Shown: positions 46,932 through 55,379, numbered from the stretch's first letter. The stretch is DNA of 64,000 nt from Alphaproteobacteria bacterium (GCA_016124665.1 WGNH01000025.1:29045-93044); one strand, 5' to 3'. The notes: generated by a model not told the origin, from the letters alone. Made by a program: numbers and translations.

Positions 46932-47537
46932 ATGAACCGGCCGGACCGCACCGCCATCCATAACGCCATGACAGACAAGGGCTATGTCATTTTCGGCAAT
47001 GCGAAGGGATTTGATCTCAACATCGCCGGCATCCGGTCGGCCGCGACCAAAGCCAATAGCTTCGATGACTGGCTGACGGTTTCCTACAGGGACGCCGCCC
47101 ATGGCGACTGGGTCTTCTATGCCTTTGCCTGCACCACCGATCCCGGCCTGACCCATTTGCAAAACCTGTCACATCCCGATGGCACGGCGGTATTGAAGGA
47201 AGGCCAGTACCGTGCCTCCCACATGATCCGCAAGCATCAGGGCAAATATGACGCGATCTGCCAGAAGCCGGGCTATGTGCTGCAAACATATCGTGACCGC
47301 AACGCGGACGGCACGATCGACCGCGACGCGGGCAATGTCTTCACCAACGCCACCGGAATCAACATTCACCGCGCCAGCGCCACGCGGCGGTCAACGCAGG
47401 TCGATCGCTGGTCTGCGGGCTGTCAGGTCCTCGCCGATCCTACCGATTTCGATATCCTGATGACGCTCGCGCGGCGGGCGAAAAAGATTTACGGCAACAG
47501 CTTCACCTATACCCTGCTTCACGAAAACGATCTGTGA
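46932..47537 (+). CDS. Protein with L,D-transpeptidase-like H...SxGC motif
   Basis: 201 residues without a signal peptide. The C-terminal half has GINIHRASATRR then RWSAGCQVLADP, i.e. His and, 16-18 residues later, Ser-x-Gly-Cys, the pattern of YkuD-type L,D-transpeptidases. FYAFACTTDPG and GQYRASHMIRKHQGKY precede it. It may be a cell-wall or phage-derived enzyme, but the family is not certain. ATG 46932 has AGGAGA upstream; the frame before it overlaps the terminator. Confidence 0.6.
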   Translation: MNRPDRTAIHNAMTDKGYVIFGNAKGFDLNIAGIRSAATKANSFDDWLTVSYRDAAHGDWVFYAFACTTDPGLTHLQNLSHPDGTAVLKEGQYRASHMIRKHQGKYDAICQKPGYVLQTYRDRNADGTIDRDAGNVFTNATGINIHRASATRRSTQVDRWSAGCQVLADPTDFDILMTLARRAKKIYGNSFTYTLLHENDL

Positions 47538-47600
47538 CAGGCATGGTTCATGCAGATGTGCTAGACTTGTGCCGTCCTGGCGTCATGTAAGGGGAAAACC

Positions 47601-47924
47601 ATGTTCATTCTCGGCCGTGTCGGCTCCGTCAGCGCCACGCTGTTCCTGGCCTTTATCCTCGCCCTGGCCATGCTGGTCACGCTTGGCCTCTATGCACCGG
47701 ACCTGCTCAACTGGATCCTGAACTGGGCGGATCAGGTTGAGGACTGGCTGACCCATACAGCGCTGCCCAACCGCTACAACAACCTGGTCCGGCTCTTCCT
47801 GTCCAATCAGCAGATCACCTTCCTCTTCTTCACCATCATCGCGCGCATCCTCATCGCGATCGTGGCGAGCCTGTTCATGTCGGCCGTGAAGCCGAAATCG
47901 AAGATCGACAAGGCCTTCGGATAA
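47601..47924 (+). CDS. Small two-helix membrane protein
   Basis: 107 residues. Two membrane helices (about 10-30, SATLFLAFILALAMLVTLGLY, and 72-95, ITFLFFTIIARILIAIVASL) with an amphipathic segment between (WILNWADQVEDWL). A basic tail ends it. GGGG precedes the ATG. No family recognised. A hairpin shared with the convergent lipoprotein gene follows. Confidence 0.72.
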   Translation: MFILGRVGSVSATLFLAFILALAMLVTLGLYAPDLLNWILNWADQVEDWLTHTALPNRYNNLVRLFLSNQQITFLFFTIIARILIAIVASLFMSAVKPKSKIDKAFG

Positions 47925-47931
47925 CGAAAAC

Positions 47932-47956
47932 GCCGCCGTGGAGACCACGGCGGCGC
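47932..47956. terminator. Convergent-gene hairpin terminator
   Basis: A perfect 11-bp stem, CGCCGCCGTGG / CCACGGCGGCG, with an AGA loop. On the minus strand it is followed by TTTTCG, so it best serves the lipoprotein gene at 47983; it may work weakly for the plus-strand gene too. Confidence 0.75.
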
Positions 47957-47982
47957 ATCGCCAGAACAGTTTTCCGGACCGT

Positions 47983-48420
47983 TTACGGACGGTCGACGGG
48001 TGTCAGCGATCCATTGCCGAACGGCGTTTCGATGGATTCGCAGGTGCCTTCCGGGACATAGGTCCAGGCATTGCCCTGATAATCAATCGTGGACGTGCCT
48101 TCGCAGGACGTGCCGGGGCCGGCCGCGCAATCATTCTCGCCAGCCAGAGCGATACCATAGCATTGTTCCATGGCAGCATCTGCCATGTCGTCGCTGGCCG
48201 ATTCCACAGCGTCCGCCATATCGCCCGCCATATCGCTGGCACCATCCATGGCGGCTTCAGCGGCATTACCGGCCTCTTCTGCAGCAGTTTCAGCCGCATT
48301 TTCCATCGTGGCTTCGGCTTCATCCACCATCGTGTCTTCGGTATTTGCGTCCTCACCCGAAGAGCAGGCCATCAGGGCCAGCGCGGGCAGGGCAGCGGTA
48401 AGCATCAAACGTGTACGCAT
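47983..48420 (-). CDS. Lipoprotein with bufferin-type DUF2282 domain
   Basis: 145 residues. Lipobox [10 protein letters not shown] (Cys19), then a long Ala/Glu/Asp helical stretch (about 25-84), then a C-terminal DUF2282 domain: [40 protein letters not shown]. The four cysteines match those of BufA1-type bufferin precursors, in which the MNIO enzyme BufB modifies cysteines to make copper-binding groups. Here the usual cleavable Sec signal is replaced by a lipid anchor and spacer, and no bufB or bufC gene is near. Function by analogy: metal binding at the envelope (inference). Confidence 0.85.
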   Translation of the reverse strand: MRTRLMLTAALPALALMACSSGEDANTEDTMVDEAEATMENAAETAAEEAGNAAEAAMDGASDMAGDMADAVESASDDMADAAMEQCYGIALAGENDCAAGPGTSCEGTSTIDYQGNAWTYVPEGTCESIETPFGNGSLTPVDRP

Positions 48421-48509
48421 AAATCTTCCCTTCCTTGACTCGCCAAAGAAATTATTCCGGCGGTGCGCATCCTTACCATAAATTCATTTTCTGTGCAGGG
48501 GTATATTTT

Positions 48510-48854
48510 TCAGAGCGAAACCCGCGCCGACAGGCGCTCTGCCGCGACGGTGCGCGGTGTCTTGTGAACCGTGGCCGTCACACGCGCGACATCCGGAAAC
48601 GCCTTTACCCGCCCGGCAATGGCCAGGGCCAGTGATTCGATCAGATCATAATGCTTCAGATCGGCCGTCTGCTGCACGGCCGCGGCAACCTCGTCATAAT
48701 GCGCGGTCTCGCCGATGGAATCATTCACCGGCACGGATTTCAGCGTCATCACCAGATCGACGGTGACGTCCTGCCGGGCCTTGCGTTCAAAGTCATGAAC
48801 GCCGAGCGCAACAGGAACGCGCAGGGCCGTGATTTCAATGTCCATCTGGGGCAT
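48510..48854 (-). CDS. folB: Dihydroneopterin aldolase FolB
   Basis: 114 residues. MDIEITALRVPVALGVHDFERKARQDV and the catalytic YDLIESLALAIAGRV match FolB, which converts dihydroneopterin to 6-hydroxymethyldihydropterin for folate, with an epimerase activity in some bacteria. Starts at 48854 or 48845 are both possible; the frame to 48872 adds hydrophobic residues not seen in the family. Confidence 0.9.
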   Translation of the reverse strand: MPQMDIEITALRVPVALGVHDFERKARQDVTVDLVMTLKSVPVNDSIGETAHYDEVAAAVQQTADLKHYDLIESLALAIAGRVKAFPDVARVTATVHKTPRTVAAERLSARVSL

Positions 48855-49037
48855 GACAGTCAGAATCCGCAATGATTTGCCTGTGTTTGCTTAAGCAGGT
48901 TAGGCAGGGGTTTCAAGCATGCGCCACCTCGGCGTATGCGCGCTCCTGCGGATTGTGTGCAGCCACTTGTCGCACAGCCCTCGACGCGAATCCGCACAAC
49001 CCGTATGGTTACAAATGAAACTATCTGGAGACTGTCC

Positions 49038-49949
49038 ATGGTCGAATTACGCGTCCCCACATCAGATCCGGTCGTCCAGCGCCAGGTCGAGGCCGGTCAG
49101 GTGCGCGATGATTACACGATCGATCAGTGCTGGGACGAATACACCGATGAAGAGCATGCCATGTGGCACAAGCTCTATAACCGCCAGACCGGCATGCTGG
49201 GCAACCGGGCGGTGAAGGAATTCTATGACGGGCTCGACGCGCTCGGCCTCGACAACACCAAGATCCCGGATTTCCGCGAGGTCAATCCGAAGCTCGAAGC
49301 CCTGACCGGATGGAAGCTGGTCACCGTGCCGGGTCTGATCCCGGACGAGCCCTTCTTCACCCATCTCGCCAACCGGCAATTTCCGGTCGGGCGCTTCATC
49401 CGCAAGCCGCACGAGATCGACTATTTGCAGGAGCCGGACATCTTCCATGATGTCTTCGGCCATTCCCCCTTGCTCGGCCTGTCCACTTTTGGCGATTACA
49501 TGGCCGCCTATGGCCGCGGCGGCCTGCGTGCGCTCGAATTCGGCACACTCGAAAACATCACACGGCTCTACTGGTACACGGTGGAGTTCGGCCTCATCAA
49601 ACAGGGTGACGCGCTGAAAATCTATGGTGCCGGCATTGTCTCCTCCTATTCCGAGAGTGTTTTCTCTCTGGAAGGCCGCTCGCCCAACCGCATCGGCTTC
49701 GACATCGAGCGCATCATGCGCACGCAATACCGCTATGATGATTTCCAGCAGACCTATTTCGTCATCGACAGCTTCCAGCAACTCCTCGACGACACGGTGA
49801 AGCAGGATTTCGCGCCGCTCTATCAGCGCATCAAGGGGCAGGATGACATCCCCGCCCGCGCCACGATTGACGGCGACGATGTCATCCACAAGGGCACGCA
49901 GGAATACGCCGATGCCGGCGGGCGATGGGAAAACGCGCCGCAGCTTTAG
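49038..49949 (+). CDS. phhA: Phenylalanine 4-monooxygenase
   Basis: 303 residues of the bacterial monomeric aromatic hydroxylase type. The iron ligands are two His in DIFHDVFGHSPLL and Glu in YWYTVEFGL. The N terminus YTIDQCWDEYTDEEHAMWHKLY is characteristic. It turns phenylalanine into tyrosine with O2 and a tetrahydropterin. ATG 49038 has GGAG at seven bases. The pterin could come from the FolM-like reductase at 40.6 kb. Confidence 0.95.
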   Translation: MVELRVPTSDPVVQRQVEAGQVRDDYTIDQCWDEYTDEEHAMWHKLYNRQTGMLGNRAVKEFYDGLDALGLDNTKIPDFREVNPKLEALTGWKLVTVPGLIPDEPFFTHLANRQFPVGRFIRKPHEIDYLQEPDIFHDVFGHSPLLGLSTFGDYMAAYGRGGLRALEFGTLENITRLYWYTVEFGLIKQGDALKIYGAGIVSSYSESVFSLEGRSPNRIGFDIERIMRTQYRYDDFQQTYFVIDSFQQLLDDTVKQDFAPLYQRIKGQDDIPARATIDGDDVIHKGTQEYADAGGRWENAPQL

Positions 49950-49963
49950 GGGGCTCGAAAACA

Positions 49964-50070
49964 CTCGTCATCCTCCGGCCGCGCGAAGCGCGAGACCGGA
50001 GGACCTCGCCCTTAATGAGACCATCTGGTCACCCGCATTCGCGAGTGCAGGCAAGCCGGAGGGAGACGCA
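49964..50070. repeat. Intergenic repeat, family B copy 1
   Basis: About 107 bp after phhA, starting CTCGTCATCCTCCGGCC, with CCGCGCGAAGCGCG and ACCGGAGGACCTCGCCC, ending GGAGGGAGACGCA. It contains several short stems. This copy has an internal variation (CATCTGGTCACCCGCATTCG) compared with copies at 57313-57397 and 58321-58404. The remainder of the 340-bp gap to cspA is probably the cold-shock leader. Confidence 0.85.
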
Positions 50071-50291
50071 GAAAACGCCAAAGCCGCCCGCACCCCGCCA
50101 CCACTCTGCGCGCCCGCCACAATCCGGACACAATCGGGGCGCTATACTCCGTCCATCGTACTGGTTAGATGATTATTCCTGAAGGACGGCCTGCCGCCTT
50201 CACGGCTTTTTCCCTTCCAAATTCGACTCGTGGTTTTCGGCCTGTTGGCCGGAGGCCGGCCAATTCTGTTATCCATTGAAAGGAAATCGCT

Positions 50292-50501
50292 ATGACAACA
50301 GGAACCGTGAAATTTTTTAATTCCAGCAAAGGCTTCGGATTCATCCAGCCGGAAGATGGTTCGACCGACGTTTTCGTGCACGCAACGGCACTTGAGCGCG
50401 CGGGCATCCATTCGCTGGACGAAGGTCAGAAAGTGACCTTCGACGTCGTCAAGGACAGCCGTTCCGGCAAGAATGCGGCCGACAATCTCGTCCTGGCCTG
50501 A
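50292..50501 (+). CDS. Cold-shock domain protein
   Basis: 69 residues. RNP-1 [11 protein letters not shown] and RNP-2 VFVHATAL make a complete CSD that binds single-stranded nucleic acid. The upstream 120 bp is rich in GGCC palindromes (GGCCTGTTGGCCGGAGGCC) and may be the long structured leader usual for csp mRNAs. AAAGGAAA precedes the ATG. A strong terminator follows. Confidence 0.95.
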   Translation: MTTGTVKFFNSSKGFGFIQPEDGSTDVFVHATALERAGIHSLDEGQKVTFDVVKDSRSGKNAADNLVLA

Positions 50502-50549
50502 TCCGTCTTCGCCGGGCGGGCTGTCCGCCTGGCACAAGCGGAATTCGTC

Positions 50550-50579
50550 CGAAAGGCCGGGGCATGCCCCGGCCTTTCG
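50550..50579 (+). terminator. Hairpin terminator after the cold-shock gene
   Basis: A 14-bp perfect stem, CGAAAGGCCGGGGC with GCCCCGGCCTTTCG and a two-base AT centre (folding as a four-base loop), 48 bases after the stop. The T-run is poor, though the stem is very stable. Confidence 0.75.
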
Positions 50580-50610
50580 CTTATCCACATCCCGGAGAAA
50601 GGCCCCGCAA

Positions 50611-50838
50611 ATGCCCGGCAAAAATTATGATTCATTCTTTTCGGTGGAAGCCAGGAAACCGCAGACAAAGGCCGACATAACGGATGCAGCGGTCCGCGAA
50701 ATCCTGCGCGAGGAATCCGGGGACCGCGCGGCGCTGTCCGCCAAACTCCGCAAGCTCCGGCTGGCCCGGGACAAGACGGCCGGGGCGTCCGCTCCCAAAA
50801 AGCCGTCAAAACCGGCCCGTCCACGCCAGGCCAGGTAA
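50611..50838 (+). CDS. Small basic protein of unknown function
   Basis: 75 residues. A central helical stretch TDAAVREILREESGDRAALSAKLRKLRLARD is followed by a Lys/Pro/Ala tail (SAPKKPSKPARPRQAR), giving a highly basic C terminus. GGAGAAAGG precedes the ATG at 50611. Similar small helix-plus-basic-tail proteins are common beside csp genes in alphaproteobacteria; function unknown. Confidence 0.68.
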   Translation: MPGKNYDSFFSVEARKPQTKADITDAAVREILREESGDRAALSAKLRKLRLARDKTAGASAPKKPSKPARPRQAR

Positions 50839-50897
50839 CAGCGGCGCACACGTCTGCCCTGACGTCTCTGACCGTGCCGCGTCTGGCATCTGCCGGT

Positions 50898-51497
50898 TTA
50901 TCCCGTCTGATTCCCCTTGGGAAAGATGGACAGGATATCCAGCCCCTTCATCGCCTCCTTCTTGAACCGGCCCGCCGTGGCGAGTTGCGCATAGCCATGC
51001 ACCAGGCTCCAGACAAAGACCTGTCCCCTGGCCGCCGCATCTGCGCCGGTGTTGGGGAAGAGATCCAGCTCCTGCGAGATATCCGCGAGCACGGCAAAAC
51101 ACGCTCCGACCTGTTCCAGTAGCGCCTTGTCATCGGCAAGAACCCGGTCACGCGCAAACATCAGCTCGTAAAGCGCCGGGTTCTCCAGCGCGAAAGCGAC
51201 ATAGCCCTGCAGGGCGGCTGATCGCCGCTCCTTGCGGTTCGCGTCCGGTACCAGTGACGCCCGCATATACGCTGCCAACTCGGCATAACCCTGTGTCGCC
51301 AGCGCCGTCAGCAGGCCGCTCTTGTTGCCGAAATGGTTCTGCGGCGCGGTTGCGCTGACACCGATAGCCTTGGCGCACTGGCGAAGCGACAGCGCGCTGT
51401 GGCCGGACTCCTCCAGGATCGCACGCGCTGCCGCGAGCAGCGCCGCTTTCAGATTGCCGTGATGATAGCCGGATTTGGAAGCTGCGATATCGTCCAT
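50898..51497 (-). CDS. TetR-family repressor (WHG-type C-terminal domain)
   Basis: 199 residues. N-terminal HTH: HGNLKAALLAAARAILEESG then LSLRQCAKAIGVSATAPQNHFGNKSGLLTALA. The C terminus has PALYELMFARDRVLAD and GQVFVWSLVHGYAQLATAG, typical of the TetR WHG group. The start at 51497 sits two bases from an operator-like palindrome, and the divergent hydrolase is the obvious target. The open frame extends to 51977 only by overlap with the hydrolase. Confidence 0.92.
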   Translation of the reverse strand: MDDIAASKSGYHHGNLKAALLAAARAILEESGHSALSLRQCAKAIGVSATAPQNHFGNKSGLLTALATQGYAELAAYMRASLVPDANRKERRSAALQGYVAFALENPALYELMFARDRVLADDKALLEQVGACFAVLADISQELDLFPNTGADAAARGQVFVWSLVHGYAQLATAGRFKKEAMKGLDILSIFPKGNQTG

Positions 51498-51498
51498 A

Positions 51499-51511
51499 TT
51501 TACACTGTAAA
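51499..51511. promoter_or_regulatory. TetR operator, site 1
   Basis: Perfect 13-nt palindrome TTTACACTGTAAA, directly next to the repressor start codon. A second near-copy is at 51552-51564, 53 bp away (about five helical turns). Confidence 0.75.
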
Positions 51512-51551
51512 CATTTTCTTGACGGCAGTGCAAGTCTGGCCTAGGCGTATA

Positions 51552-51564
51552 TTCACACTGTAAA
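51552..51564. promoter_or_regulatory. TetR operator, site 2
   Basis: TTCACACTGTAAA differs from site 1 in one base, and both are followed by the same CAT. It lies 15 bases ahead of the hydrolase start, so bound repressor would block both divergent promoters. Confidence 0.72.
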
Positions 51565-51578
51565 CATAGGGTGAGGGC

Positions 51579-52610
51579 ATGATCAAACTTCTGCAATTTT
51601 CCGGGATCGTCATCGCGCTTTTGGCTGGGCTTTTGGCCTTCGTCTGGTTCGCGAACCCGTTTGGTGTGCGCGACAATATCCTCGTCAACCAGATTGTCGG
51701 CATGCGCGTCGCGCCCGCCCGGCTCGAGCTTCCCGAAACGCCGCAAGATCACGGCATGGCCTATCGCGATGTGGACATTCTCACCGCCGACAATATCCGG
51801 CTGAGCGCTTGGGAAATTCCGGCGGCGCAGCCGTCTGACCGAACCATCATCGTCAATCACCCACTGACCACCACACGCTACGGATCGGTGGAGGGGCTGG
51901 ATGGCGTATCCGCGGAATTCCTGCCCATGCTGCGCCACCTCCATGACGCGGGCTATAATATCATCACCTATGATCACCGTGGGCAGGGCGAGAGCGATGG
52001 CGGGATCGGCGATCTGGCACGCGGCACGGAAGCGCCAGTCGGGGCGGGTGTCACCGAGTGGCAGGATGTCGTGGCGTCGCTACGCTATGTTTTGGGCCAT
52101 GAGGCGTTTGCGGACGACCAGCTGGTCTTCCTGTCGCAATGCATGGGCGCGAACGCCACTTTCCTCGCCTGGCAGAACGAGCCCGAGCTGTTTTCACGGC
52201 CGCAGATCCGCGGGCTGGTCGCCAACCAGCCGACCCTGTCCTACAATATGACCGATCGTTTCATCCGCGCGCGGACTGGTCTTGACCTGGTCGACCAAGT
52301 GGAAGCCGTGCAGCGCGAGCAATACGGCTTCGGCTTCGCCAACGCGCTGGAAACCGTGCCCAGCGTGACCGTGCCCATCCTGTTCAGCCAGGTCGAGCGC
52401 GACCGTTACACCTTCAACCCTGAAACCGGCCAGAACGACATTGTGCAGATCATGGAGGCGGCCGCCGTGGACCATGAAATCGTCTGGATCGGGCCGGAAC
52501 ACCCCCATGCCTTCGGCACGGGCCAGCGCTTCGACGCCTACCGTTTCTTCAACGAGCATCCTGAGCCACTGCTGGACTTTCTCGCGCGGCAATTTGCCGA
52601 GCAGGAATGA
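51579..52610 (+). CDS. Alpha/beta hydrolase with probable Cys nucleophile
   Basis: 343 residues. An N-terminal membrane anchor or uncleaved signal (about 4-26, LLQFSGIVIALLAGLLAFVWF). The hydrolase core has IIVNHPLTTT, ITYDHRGQGESDGG, and a nucleophile elbow VFLSQCMGANA, where the usual GxSxG is SxCxG, as in Cys-nucleophile dienelactone hydrolases. His in GPEHPHAFG is a candidate triad member. Divergent from, and likely repressed by, the TetR protein. The substrate is unknown. Confidence 0.85.
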   Translation: MIKLLQFSGIVIALLAGLLAFVWFANPFGVRDNILVNQIVGMRVAPARLELPETPQDHGMAYRDVDILTADNIRLSAWEIPAAQPSDRTIIVNHPLTTTRYGSVEGLDGVSAEFLPMLRHLHDAGYNIITYDHRGQGESDGGIGDLARGTEAPVGAGVTEWQDVVASLRYVLGHEAFADDQLVFLSQCMGANATFLAWQNEPELFSRPQIRGLVANQPTLSYNMTDRFIRARTGLDLVDQVEAVQREQYGFGFANALETVPSVTVPILFSQVERDRYTFNPETGQNDIVQIMEAAAVDHEIVWIGPEHPHAFGTGQRFDAYRFFNEHPEPLLDFLARQFAEQE

Positions 52611-52758
52611 CAGGCGGCGCACATCGGAGTTCTTCTGATATTGCCGGTGCGGTCATCAGGGCCGGGCGTCACAACATCGCCCGATGCAATAAACCGTCTT
52701 GCCCACAGGACCCGAGTCGCGACTAGTGTTGCGTCTCTTTAACCGTGAAAGTTTTCCC

Positions 52759-53184
52759 ATGCGCTCTTTTGTCTTCCCGGCCCTGGCGGCCGGCCTGCTC
52801 GCCGCTTTCCCGGCTTTCGCCGATGAAGCCTGGGACTCCGACGCCGGCCAGATCATCTATGCCGAAGACCTGGATACCCATGCCGTGCTCTTGCTGACCC
52901 AGGCGGACGGGGTCGAGCGCCGTTTCTTTATCCGCGACTTGGCCGGCAATTTTGATGACCGGACCGGCTGGTTTGATGGCTATTGGGTGGTGTCGAACAT
53001 GCCCGGAAAAACCACGGGCGATCCTTGCCCCTTCTCCATCATCGCCGCCAATGGCGAGGCCTATGACACATGGGGCAGGGTGGTCGTCACATTCGACTCG
53101 CCGACCTTCCCATCCGGCTTTACCGCCCTTTCGGGCATGTGCCTCGAAACGCCGACCGAGGAATGGACAGCATCGCTGCGTTGA
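52759..53184 (+). CDS. Small secreted protein
   Basis: 141 residues. Signal peptide MRSFVFPALAAGLLAAFPAFA, then a beta-rich domain (AGQIIYAEDLDTHAVLLLTQ, RRFFIRDLAGNFDDRTG, YWVVSNMPGKTTGDPC) with two cysteines that may pair (DPCPFS and SGMCLE). No family recognised. It stands alone between the hydrolase and the AT-richer island gene. Confidence 0.7.
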   Translation: MRSFVFPALAAGLLAAFPAFADEAWDSDAGQIIYAEDLDTHAVLLLTQADGVERRFFIRDLAGNFDDRTGWFDGYWVVSNMPGKTTGDPCPFSIIAANGEAYDTWGRVVVTFDSPTFPSGFTALSGMCLETPTEEWTASLR

Positions 53185-53341
53185 GGCGGGAAGAGCATAC
53201 CGGTTCGATGAGAGACAGACACGAAAGTTTTCAGAATGCAATGCATTGATTGACGGTAGTTACAAAATTTTTAGTTTTAAAAATCACACGGTGTGAAATT
53301 TTGAATTGAAATTATTCACGTTTGCGAAAGTGAGAATTTCA

Positions 53342-54889
53342 ATGCTGAAACCTGTCCTGCTGTCATTTGGCGCGTTCGTCGTATTCAGTTCACAAGCTTA
53401 CAGCCAGAGCACTGATACCTTCAACGGGGTGGAGCCTGTAGCCGAGGCAAGGCCTATTGAACTTGCCTATAATGCCTTTATCGAAGCGTTTAATACTGGC
53501 GATCGGGAAATATACCGTCAGTTTATCGTCGAGTGGTTTGACGATGAGGGACAAGTCGCGCCCTCAGATATTGAGGCGTTTTCAGGAGAAATGTTTGAAG
53601 TTTATCGCCGACTTGGTTCCGTTGAAATCACCTCAGTGGAGTTGAATCGGGATAACATCCGGGAGGCGTGGGTTACTGGTGAGCTGACCGGTGGGCAAAG
53701 CCTGATACTCGTACAGTTGGGCCCTGATGGTACCATTTCCGGAACAGGTAACACGTCCGGAATTCGGGCAAGGCGAACAGTAAACCGGCTCGACGAGGTT
53801 ACGCCAGAATCCTTGCGCGCTGTTCTTGATCCCTATTTTGGTGCGCTGGTCGAAGGTGATCATTTTTCGGGTGGCGCGTGGGTCAATATTGGAGATGAGG
53901 TCGTATATTCCTTCCATGGAGGGGATCGCGATCGCAGAACGGGTGAATCAATCAGCAGTGACACTCTGTTCAATCCGGCGTCTGTCGGCAAAATGATCAC
54001 GGCCACAGTGGTTCTGTCGCTGGTAGAGGAGGGCACAATCAGCCTTGATGATACCATTGGTGATTGGATTCCTGATTACCCTGAGCCTTGGGCAAGCGGC
54101 GTCACCATAGCGAATTTGCTAACCCATACATCAGGTATTGAGCTTGATAATGATGATGTCTTTATGTCCCAGCTGGTTGATGCCAGGTCAATTAGTGAAA
54201 TGGTTGAGCTCCAGATAGAACATGTCGAACGGGTATTGAGCATGAATACGTTCAATCCGGGGCAGGATTTCAATTACACTAATGAAGGATATATTTTGCT
54301 CGGCAGTATTGCGGAAGTCGCAAGTGGAGAGGGCTTTGAAACGCTCCTACAGGAGAGGGTTTTTCTGCCTGCTGGTATGACGCGCACATTTCCAACCAGC
54401 AGGCTGGAAGGACAAACTAATGTAGCTGTCCCACACAGCCTGACCCAAAACCGCGGCGAAGGCGCATTTTTTGAAGAAGTCAGCGCCTTGGCCGGTACCG
54501 ATACGGGTCAAAACTGGCTTGATAACGGCGTCGCAATCCCTGCGTCTCCAGTTTACTCAACCGGGACAGACCTCATCCGCTTCATGACGGCACTGATGGG
54601 CGGCCAACTCATCAATAACGATATGGTGGAGGCCATGGTTTCGCGTATCGCACTGCGGGCCAATGAGGACATGTTCGGGCTTTTGGAACATCAAGGCTTG
54701 GGCATAAGAATCGTCAACGAATATGGCGTCGAGAGCTTTGGTCATGATGGTGGGGTTCCGGGCTTCAGAACCAAGCTATATTACTATCCGGACAATGACA
54801 TGACGATCTTGACATGGTCGAATAGTGAGGGTGCCCTTGCGCCAGCCCACCAGCACATCGAAGATCTTACTGCCGTGCGCCGACAGTAA
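53342..54889 (+). CDS. Secreted beta-lactamase-like serine hydrolase (AT-richer, probably acquired)
   Basis: About 515 residues. Signal peptide from MLKPVLLSFGAFVVFSSQAYS. Residues 25-150 form an N-terminal domain (YNAFIEAFNTGDREIYRQFI) like that seen ahead of some class-C beta-lactamase relatives. Catalytic motifs: SxxK in FNPASVGKMITA, YxN in FNYTNEGYILL, and HxG in FGHDGGVPGF. GC is visibly lower than in flanking genes and the upstream 150 bp is AT-rich, suggesting recent transfer. The start at 53342 is likely; a TTG at 53306 is an alternative. Confidence 0.85.
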   Translation: MLKPVLLSFGAFVVFSSQAYSQSTDTFNGVEPVAEARPIELAYNAFIEAFNTGDREIYRQFIVEWFDDEGQVAPSDIEAFSGEMFEVYRRLGSVEITSVELNRDNIREAWVTGELTGGQSLILVQLGPDGTISGTGNTSGIRARRTVNRLDEVTPESLRAVLDPYFGALVEGDHFSGGAWVNIGDEVVYSFHGGDRDRRTGESISSDTLFNPASVGKMITATVVLSLVEEGTISLDDTIGDWIPDYPEPWASGVTIANLLTHTSGIELDNDDVFMSQLVDARSISEMVELQIEHVERVLSMNTFNPGQDFNYTNEGYILLGSIAEVASGEGFETLLQERVFLPAGMTRTFPTSRLEGQTNVAVPHSLTQNRGEGAFFEEVSALAGTDTGQNWLDNGVAIPASPVYSTGTDLIRFMTALMGGQLINNDMVEAMVSRIALRANEDMFGLLEHQGLGIRIVNEYGVESFGHDGGVPGFRTKLYYYPDNDMTILTWSNSEGALAPAHQHIEDLTAVRRQ

Positions 54890-54994
54890 CGGCATCGAAG
54901 TCACAGCCCGATCATACATCGCAAAATCAGATTGAATAATTCCGGCCTCTGCCCCTTCCGCATTGCGAAGTATCATGTCTATGAATTTGGTGCC

Positions 54995-55366
54995 CTAACC
55001 CCGCCGCAGCACGGCGCGCTCGCCGCAGGACGGGCGGCCGACTTCGACCGCGACAAGGCCCGGCAGTTTCGGGGCGAGGCGGTCGAACAGCCAGGCGCAG
55101 ATATTTTCCAGTGACGGCTTGGCCAGCCCCTCCACCTCGTTCAGCAGGCGGTGGTCGAGATCGGCCACAACGCCGGCCACGATCTGCTCGATCTTCCAGG
55201 TATCCTTGATCCAGCCCTTGTCATTGGGCTCGCCGGCGAGCGTCACGGATCCGGCAAAGGAATGGCCGTGCAGCCGCGCGAACGGATGGTCCTTCGCCTC
55301 ATGCTCGAAATAGTGAGCCGCCTCGAAGGTGAAGTCCTTCGTGATTTCCAGCCGGGAATGGGTCAT
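54995..55366 (-). CDS. queD: 6-carboxytetrahydropterin synthase QueD
   Basis: 123 residues. Zinc-binding histidines in FEAAHYF and ARLHGHSF, catalytic His in DLDHRLLN and Glu in SLENICAWLF. It forms 6-carboxytetrahydropterin from dihydroneopterin triphosphate, feeding QueE. The Cys that sits a few residues before HGHSF in E. coli QueD is replaced (HPFARLHGH); a Cys in RPSCGERA near the C terminus could substitute. queD is 52 kb from queC-queE. Confidence 0.9.
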   Translation of the reverse strand: MTHSRLEITKDFTFEAAHYFEHEAKDHPFARLHGHSFAGSVTLAGEPNDKGWIKDTWKIEQIVAGVVADLDHRLLNEVEGLAKPSLENICAWLFDRLAPKLPGLVAVEVGRPSCGERAVLRRG

Positions 55367-55379
55367 CAGCCTGCGCGCG

